Part shown: positions 7,076-11,485 of the stretch, in pieces
How the letters are laid out: each line of letters opens with the position of its first letter
How positions within the stretch are numbered: position 1 is the first letter of the stretch
Assembly (NCBI GenBank): GCA_003158115.1
Contig: PMGM01000109.1
Location: forward strand, 9,096 to 20,580
DNA: 11,485 bases
Source: Methanobacterium sp.
GTDB lineage: Archaea > Methanobacteriota > Methanobacteria > Methanobacteriales > Methanobacteriaceae
Reading direction: 5' to 3'
Notes under the pieces: generated by a model
What the model was told of the DNA's origin: nothing
What the model saw: only the letters and a program-made list of their open reading frames with translations
Databases searched by the model: none
Position numbers and translations under genes: made by a program

Positions 7076-7459
7076 TCATTCTGTTTTGTTATCTAAATCC
7101 ACTTTATCTTCCATCTTATCTTTATTATCTGTGTTCTTATTTTGGATAGCCAATTCTCTTATAAGATTTGTTAATTCTTCTTCGATAACTTCCATCTTAT
7201 TGTACATTTTAAAGATCAAGTAAAAACTCAGTATTAATCCAATTATTAAGACAAAATCGAGTCCTCTCCCTATTCCTGTATAACTTGCAAGGTAATTAGT
7301 GTCATTAGGATAGATTGAAATTATGATAATAATCAACCATATTACGATCCAAACCATAAGCATTCCTAGGGACATTTTTCCGTCTCTAAATCTTAAAATA
7401 CTTAGAATTAAGACAATTATACTCACGATAATAGCGATAATTTGGTATAGTTCTATCAT
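7076..7459 (-). CDS. DUF2304 family small membrane protein
   Basis: 127 residues: three predicted membrane helices (about 5-23, 31-50 and 64-85) joined by short loops, including RFRDGKMSLG (23-32), then a charged segment near 87-108 with coiled-coil character (MEVIEEELTNLIREL) and a Lys/Asp/Glu-rich tail. Length, topology and the RFRDGKMS loop fit DUF2304. Proteins of this family are very often encoded next to DPM1-like GT2 genes, exactly as here (64 bases downstream of one). A role as a membrane partner or anchor for that soluble-looking GT2 is inferred from context; the biochemical function of the family is not established as far as I know. A good ribosome binding site, AGGACGG, lies 5 bases before the ATG. 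Confidence 0.85.
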   Translation of the reverse strand: MIELYQIIAIIVSIIVLILSILRFRDGKMSLGMLMVWIVIWLIIIIISIYPNDTNYLASYTGIGRGLDFVLIIGLILSFYLIFKMYNKMEVIEEELTNLIRELAIQNKNTDNKDKMEDKVDLDNKTE

Positions 7460-7523
7460 TTTTTCCGTCCTTTAGGTATACTATTAATCTATATTTTTTT
7501 GAAAAATTTTATATTTGTTAATA

Positions 7524-8198
7524 TTACTTTAAAATATTCATTATAAGTTTTGCAAGAATTTTCAGACCTTCATTTGTATTAGTGCCCTTTTTAATGGAGT
7601 AATTCGTATAAATGGTTTTGATTGGAACTTCAATTAATCTTAGATTGTGCCTTTTAATCTCACCAATTATTTCTGAAGAAACACCATAATCCCTTGCATT
7701 TATAATTATTGTCTCTGCTGCTTTTCTGTTGAATGCTCGAAGCCCAGATTGTGAATCATTGACATTTATCCCATAAAAAAATAATGTAATGAAGTTCATT
7801 ATCCGATTCCCAATTTTTTTAGAAGAAGGCATCTCTTTAAAATTCCTCATACCTATTACAACATCTGCTTCATCATTAATTATAGGCTTTGAAACTTTTA
7901 ATATGTCTTTAGGATCATGTTGACCATCTGCATCAAAGGTCACGATAATATCAGGATCTTCCATTAAAGCTACTTCTATTCCGGTTTTTAGTGCTGCACC
8001 CAAACCCCTATTTATAATATGTCTGCATAATAATCCTGTTTTTTTCTCCATGATAATTCTATTAACTATACTGAATGTTCCATCTACAGAACCATCATCT
8101 ACTACAACAATTTCAAATCCAATATCGATAAGATCTTTCAGGACCTTTTCTATGGTTTTTTCCTCATTGTAAGCCGGTAAAACTACAAATATTTTCAT
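7524..8198 (-). CDS. DPM1-like family 2 glycosyltransferase (polyprenyl-phosphate sugar synthase type)
   Basis: 224 residues, a single GT-A domain with no membrane helices. Signatures are LPAYNEEKTI (7-16), VVVDDGSVDGT (31-41), NRGLGAALKTG (63-73), metal-binding DADGQHDP (89-96) and NDSQSGLRAF (147-156). This set matches the dolichol-phosphate mannose/glucose synthase subgroup, which moves a sugar from GDP- or UDP-sugar to polyprenyl phosphate at the inner membrane face. Eukaryotic and some bacterial forms have C-terminal helices; this one lacks them, and the adjacent DUF2304 protein may supply the membrane link (inference). The gene opens the glycan run. A TATA-like element and a GAGAGGA ribosome binding site 5 bases from the ATG support the start. 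The sugar specificity is unknown. Confidence 0.9.
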   Translation of the reverse strand: MKIFVVLPAYNEEKTIEKVLKDLIDIGFEIVVVDDGSVDGTFSIVNRIIMEKKTGLLCRHIINRGLGAALKTGIEVALMEDPDIIVTFDADGQHDPKDILKVSKPIINDEADVVIGMRNFKEMPSSKKIGNRIMNFITLFFYGINVNDSQSGLRAFNRKAAETIIINARDYGVSSEIIGEIKRHNLRLIEVPIKTIYTNYSIKKGTNTNEGLKILAKLIMNILK

Positions 8199-8240
8199 TG
8201 AATCCTCTCATTGAGACTAACTCATTTATAATGATGTGTT

Positions 8241-8250
8241 TTTATATATT
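8241..8250 (-). promoter_or_regulatory. TATA box of the glycan-gene run
   Basis: On the minus strand AATATATAAA is a near-ideal archaeal TATA box. Initiation about 25 bases downstream (near 8220) gives a leader of some 20 bases that contains the GAGAGGA ribosome binding site. It lies in the 114-base gap after the Isf gene, which suggests the glycan genes have their own promoter. Confidence 0.5.
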
Positions 8251-8312
8251 AAAATTTATGATTCAGTAATATATTTAAATTGATCAGAAATTACAAATAT
8301 TATTCAATAAAA

Positions 8313-8894
8313 TCATTTTAAACGTGAAGCAAGTTCTGCAACACGTTTTCCAATATTTTTTGAGGTTTCAATTCCAATTTCATCCTTGATTGTATCTCCT
8401 TTAGGACCTCCAACTCCAGTCCCACCATAATGGGCTAGAGGTGCCCCATCCCCTACAACGATCGTGTCATGGATTAACAGAAAATCATGAATCGCTGAAA
8501 TTGTACTCTCCTGTCCACCGTTTCTTGAACCACCTACTGCTATTGCACCACAAACTTTATCTTTGAGTTTGAAGTTTCCCCTGAGAGGCCTTGTTCTATC
8601 AATAAACATCTTCAATTGAGATGTAACATTTCCAAAGTAAACAGGACTTCCTATGATTATACCATCAGATTCCATTAACTTTTCTTCAATTTCACGCATA
8701 TCATCATATATTCCACATTCTCCAGTAGCCTTACAAATATCACATGCAATACAAGGTTCAATTTCTTTTGATCCTAGATTTATAATCTCAGTATCAGCCC
8801 CTATAGCTTCAGCTGATTTTAAAGCATTTTTAACTAGATAAAATGTGTTTCCATCTGTTCTTGGACTTCCTACTACGCCTATAATTTTGACCAA
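8313..8894 (-). CDS. Iron-sulfur flavoprotein (Isf family), flavodoxin-like NAD(P)H-dependent FMN reductase fold
   Basis: 193 residues from a TTG start. The flavodoxin-like fold begins [16 protein letters not shown], with the FMN phosphate loop at GSPRTDGNT (9-17), and has a second flavin segment GSPVYFGN (82-89). Between them is a compact cluster motif, C48-x2-C51-x2-C54-x5-C60, which matches the Cx2Cx2Cx4-7C 4Fe-4S site that defines Isf. Isf proteins are common in methanogens, are usually dimeric, and pass electrons from ferredoxin-like donors; homologues reduce O2 or H2O2, so an oxidative-stress role is plausible. The longer frame from an ATG at 8909 has no ribosome binding site, whereas GGAGG sits 8 bases before the TTG at 8894. 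The gene is divergent from the flippase. It has no evident tie to glycan synthesis. Confidence 0.88.
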   Translation of the reverse strand: MVKIIGVVGSPRTDGNTFYLVKNALKSAEAIGADTEIINLGSKEIEPCIACDICKATGECGIYDDMREIEEKLMESDGIIIGSPVYFGNVTSQLKMFIDRTRPLRGNFKLKDKVCGAIAVGGSRNGGQESTISAIHDFLLIHDTIVVGDGAPLAHYGGTGVGGPKGDTIKDEIGIETSKNIGKRVAELASRLK

Positions 8895-8902
8895 ATTTAC
8901 TT

Positions 8903-8907
8903 CCTCC
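8903..8907 (-). promoter_or_regulatory. Ribosome binding site deciding the Isf start
   Basis: GGAGG on the minus strand overlaps the first codons of the longer frame (ATG GAG GAA) and lies 8 bases before an in-frame TTG at 8894. This favours initiation at TTG, giving the usual family N-terminus, a short lead into [11 protein letters not shown]. Confidence 0.55.
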
Positions 8908-8940
8908 ATAAATATAACAAATTTTTGTAATGCAAAATAT

Positions 8941-8951
8941 TTTTTTTATAA
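8941..8951. promoter_or_regulatory. TATA-like element in the Isf/flippase divergent region
   Basis: The minus strand reads GTTATAAAAAA here. Initiation about 25 bases on (near 8921) would give Isf a leader of about 27 bases that includes GGAGG, again favouring the TTG start. Read on the plus strand the same T-rich/TATAA sequence could serve the flippase with a leader of about 70 bases. Another weak plus-strand candidate is AAAAATATG near 8997-9003. Confidence 0.35.
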
Positions 8952-9045
8952 CATTTAAGCCTGATGAAATTAATTAATAATAAAAAGGGAATAATAAAAA
9001 TATGATTTTATTTTATTATTTTCAATTACTAAGGATGTAACTTTT

Positions 9046-10485
9046 ATGAGTATTGCAAATCGAATCGCAAAGAACACCACAGTATTACTTATAGCCACAT
9101 TTATTAGTTATTTATTTGGTTTTTTCACTACGCTATTCATTGCCCGGTATCTGGGAGCTGAAGGATTTGGGGTTATATCTCTTGCACTTGCATTAACAGC
9201 AATTTTTGGTATTTTTACTGATTTAGGTTTAGGTACATTAACAGTACGAGAAGTTGCAAGGAATAGAACATTAGCAAGTAAATATGTTATAAATATCACC
9301 CTTATAAAGTTGATATTATCTTTAATAACCTTTATTTTCCTTATTCTCACAACAAAAATTATTGGTTATTCATCACAAGAGAATTTTGTAATATATTTAA
9401 TTGGATTTTATATGATATTTGGATCTTTTTCAGGAATTTTTTACTCAATATTTCAATCTTATGAAAAAATGGAATATCAATCTGTTGGAACAATAATAAA
9501 TGCAGTATTGATGCTTTTGGGTGTTTTAATAGCAGTTTACTATCATTTAAATATTATAGCCTTTGCTATCATCTATGTTATAGTGAGCTTAGTGGTTTTG
9601 ATATACAATTTATTTATATACTCTTGGAAATTTAAATTACCAAGAAACATGATTGACCTGAGTTTCTGGAAACCAACAATTATATTGGCATTACCATTTG
9701 GTATTACAGGAATTTTTACCATGATTTATTTCTGGATAGACTCAGTTATCCTATCCATAATGGTAGGAAATGAAGTAGTTGGATGGTATAATGCAGCTTA
9801 TAGATTAATCTTCATTTTTATATCATTATATTCTGTATATATGGTTTCGATATTCCCAATAATGTCCAAGTTTTATGAAACATCAAAAAAATCCATTAAA
9901 CTTGTTTATGAACGTTCATTTAAGTTCCTTTTAATAATCAGCCTCCCCCTAGCAGTGTTTACAACCTTAATGGCAGATAAAATTATATTAATCATATATG
10001 GAACTGGATATATACCATCTATAATTGCACTTCAAATACTGATCTGGTCGATAGTTTTCATGTTCGTAAATAACCTTTCATTGAATTTATTAGGTTCAGT
10101 TAATAGACCTTTAGTAGTTGCTAAGATCATAGCCTCAGGTGCTATAATAAATATAATTTTAAATATTTTATTAATACCAAAATTGAGTTATATTGGTTCT
10201 TCAGCTGCTACAGTGATAACTGAACTAGTAATGATTCCTATTTTTATTCATATCCTTTTAAGAACAGGATATGCAGAGACAAATGCATTTATAAAAGATC
10301 TTCCAAAAATATTATTATGTAATGTTGTGATGGCTGTAATAATAATCTATATAAAAAATTTTAATATTTTATTGACTATATTAATTGCTTTTTTAGTATA
10401 TGTTTTAATGATTTATTTAACTAAAACACTGGATTCGGAAGATTTTATGTTGTTAAAAAATCTATTTAAAAGGAATAAAAATTGA
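9046..10485 (+). CDS. Wzx-like polysaccharide/oligosaccharide flippase (MOP superfamily)
   Basis: 479 residues with about 12-14 membrane helices spread along the length. The N-terminus is diagnostic for the polysaccharide-transport (Wzx/RfbX-like) branch: FGFFTTLFIARYLGAEGFGV (24-43), then DLGLGTLTVREVARNR (59-74), where the conserved REVARNR loop follows helix 2. Near the middle, YFWIDSVILSIM (228-239) and GWYNAAYRL (246-254) are also typical. Members flip undecaprenyl- or dolichyl-linked oligosaccharides to the outer face of the membrane. Length matches the family (about 420-500). It would export the product of the neighbouring glycosyltransferases, although it is transcribed on the opposite strand from most of them. 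An AAGGAT ribosome binding site lies 9 bases before the ATG. Substrate is unknown. Confidence 0.92.
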   Translation: MSIANRIAKNTTVLLIATFISYLFGFFTTLFIARYLGAEGFGVISLALALTAIFGIFTDLGLGTLTVREVARNRTLASKYVINITLIKLILSLITFIFLILTTKIIGYSSQENFVIYLIGFYMIFGSFSGIFYSIFQSYEKMEYQSVGTIINAVLMLLGVLIAVYYHLNIIAFAIIYVIVSLVVLIYNLFIYSWKFKLPRNMIDLSFWKPTIILALPFGITGIFTMIYFWIDSVILSIMVGNEVVGWYNAAYRLIFIFISLYSVYMVSIFPIMSKFYETSKKSIKLVYERSFKFLLIISLPLAVFTTLMADKIILIIYGTGYIPSIIALQILIWSIVFMFVNNLSLNLLGSVNRPLVVAKIIASGAIINIILNILLIPKLSYIGSSAATVITELVMIPIFIHILLRTGYAETNAFIKDLPKILLCNVVMAVIIIYIKNFNILLTILIAFLVYVLMIYLTKTLDSEDFMLLKNLFKRNKN

Positions 10486-10505
10486 TATATATCCATATAA
10501 AAAAT

Positions 10506-10515
10506 CATATATAAA
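10506..10515 (+). promoter_or_regulatory. Candidate TATA box for the WaaE-like GT2
   Basis: CATATATAAA lies about 55 bases before the ATG at 10569, and initiation near 10537 would keep the AGGAG ribosome binding site in a leader of about 30 bases. The gap to the flippase is only 83 bases, so readthrough from that gene is equally possible. Confidence 0.35.
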
Positions 10516-10568
10516 GTTATGGTTAAATGTAACAATATTCTTGATTAAGTGCTAACTAGGAGTTTTAA

Positions 10569-11411
10569 ATGAATATATCCGTGTTAATCAATACCTTTAA
10601 TGAGGAAAAAAACATTGAAAATTGTCTGAAAGCTGTTGAATGGGCTGATGAAATAGTAGTTGTAGATATGTACAGCGATGATAAAACTGTTGAAATAGCT
10701 AGTAGATATACAGATAAAATATTTTACTTTAAACGAATGGGATATGCAGATCCAGCGAGGCAATTCGCCTTAGAAAAAGCAACATATGATTGGATATTAG
10801 TTGTTGATGCCGATGAATTGGTACCACTTAAACTTAAAAATATATTATCAGAAATAGCTGGAAAAGACCTTGCAGATGTTGTGTATATTCCACGTAGCAA
10901 CTACTTTGCAGGCAAAAAAATTAATGGACTGGGAATGGGAACTTTGCATGATATGCAACCAAGATTTTTCAAAAAGGGATATCTAAATTTTGGAGATGAA
11001 ATACACAACTTTTTTAAAGTGGAAAGTAAAGCCAGGATCTACAGAATAAAAAACCCTGAAGAAAGTTTTACACACTTAAGCTACTTGGACTTTGAACAAT
11101 ACTTTGACAGGATGAACAATTACTCAACAATAGAAGCAACAAGCATATTCAATGGTAAAAAAGAAAGAAATTATTTTATAAAAAATCTTTTAATGGCATT
11201 TTTTCAGACATTTAAAGAAATAATTCTATTTAAATGGTACAAAGATGGTTTCAGAGGCATTTCTATAGGTATTTTATCCATTAATTATTGTTTAGCTTAT
11301 TATATGAAACTCAAGTTAATGGAAGAATACAATTCTAATGATACAAGACAAAAGGTTAGAGAAGAATATCAAAAGGTTATTGAAAATATTATGTTTGAAT
11401 ATAAAAAATAA
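10569..11411 (+). CDS. WaaE/KdtX-like family 2 glycosyltransferase
   Basis: 280 residues. The GT-A domain shows NTFNEEKNIENCL (8-20), VVDMYSDDKT (31-40), ARQFALEKATYDWIL (63-77) and metal-binding VDADE (79-83), followed by PRSNYFAGKKI (108-118) and DEIHNFF (143-149) with a likely catalytic-region His146. This order matches the subgroup of bacterial WaaE (lipopolysaccharide core beta-1,4-glucosyltransferase) and similar archaeal enzymes. The usual VDSGSxD pattern is here VDMYSDD. A hydrophobic stretch at about 229-247 may attach the protein to the membrane. It should add one sugar to a lipid-linked glycan. It lies 83 bases downstream of the flippase on the same strand. AGGAG, 6 bases before the ATG, supports the start. 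A bacterial-type core glucosyltransferase role should not be assumed. Confidence 0.9.
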   Translation: MNISVLINTFNEEKNIENCLKAVEWADEIVVVDMYSDDKTVEIASRYTDKIFYFKRMGYADPARQFALEKATYDWILVVDADELVPLKLKNILSEIAGKDLADVVYIPRSNYFAGKKINGLGMGTLHDMQPRFFKKGYLNFGDEIHNFFKVESKARIYRIKNPEESFTHLSYLDFEQYFDRMNNYSTIEATSIFNGKKERNYFIKNLLMAFFQTFKEIILFKWYKDGFRGISIGILSINYCLAYYMKLKLMEEYNSNDTRQKVREEYQKVIENIMFEYKK

Positions 11412-11447
11412 ATTTTACCAAAAAAAATTGTTTGAACAGAATTAATC

Positions 11448-11479
11448 TTTTTTTTTATTTATCTTAAAACATTTTTTTT
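11448..11479 (+). terminator. Double oligo-T tract after the WaaE-like GT2
   Basis: T9 at 11448-11456 and T8 at 11472-11479 lie about 35-70 bases beyond the stop codon. Paired T-rich tracts without a clear hairpin fit archaeal transcription termination. Nothing else is visible between 11412 and the window end. Confidence 0.5.
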
Positions 11480-11485
11480 AACTTA

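Noticed and set aside
2779..8198. Possible defence island or mobile element in the gene run
   Set aside because: All genes have clear glycan-synthesis families; no transposase, integrase, nuclease, terminal repeats or tRNA attachment site is seen.
9108..9350. 80-codon minus-strand frame in the flippase
   Set aside because: It is antisense to the highly conserved N-terminal region of the flippase and has no recognisable features.

Overview
This is an AT-rich window (roughly 30% GC by eye) that reads as archaeal, most likely a methanogen of the Methanobacterium/Methanobrevibacter type. Three things point that way. Starts are preceded by GGAGGTGAT-like ribosome binding sites. TATA-box-like elements sit about 25-50 bases ahead of genes, and oligo-T tracts follow them. 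The protein content also fits: an iron-sulfur flavoprotein (Isf), an HdrB/LutA-type CCG-domain protein, and a GT2-DUF2304 pair. The genus is an inference.

Layout. Positions 1-455 (minus) hold the N-terminal part of a DUF308/HdeD-like membrane protein that runs off the window; the plus-strand reading frame over it is a shadow. Positions 674-2627 (minus) are a two-gene redox unit: a LutA-like protein followed by a LutB-like LUD-domain ferredoxin protein, with no LutC in the window. Positions 2779-8198 (minus) are six closely spaced genes for surface-glycan synthesis. In transcription order they are a DPM1-like GT2, a DUF2304 membrane protein, two GT4 glycosyltransferases, a SAM methyltransferase and a membrane-anchored GT2. 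Positions 8313-8894 (minus) encode the Isf flavoprotein. From 9046 the strand switches to plus: a Wzx-like polysaccharide flippase, then a WaaE/KdtX-like GT2. An oligo-T tract follows the last gene.

How the genes may work together (inference). The DPM1-like GT2 and DUF2304 would make or handle a polyprenyl-phosphate-linked sugar. The two GT4 enzymes and two further GT2 enzymes would build a lipid-linked oligosaccharide, which the methyltransferase may modify. The flippase would move it across the membrane. No oligosaccharyltransferase (AglB), polymerase or nucleotide-sugar synthesis gene is visible, so the final acceptor (S-layer or surface protein, pseudomurein-associated polysaccharide, or lipid) cannot be told from this window. 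The Lut pair and Isf are redox genes that flank the glycan genes and have no obvious link to them.

No tRNA, rRNA, CRISPR array, insertion sequence or integrase was seen. I did not find a convincing undescribed system. The most unusual points are a GT4 enzyme lacking the first glutamate of its EX7E motif, a LutA-LutB pair without LutC, and a hairpin with a T tract inside the glycan operon. All intergenic gaps are under 300 bases.
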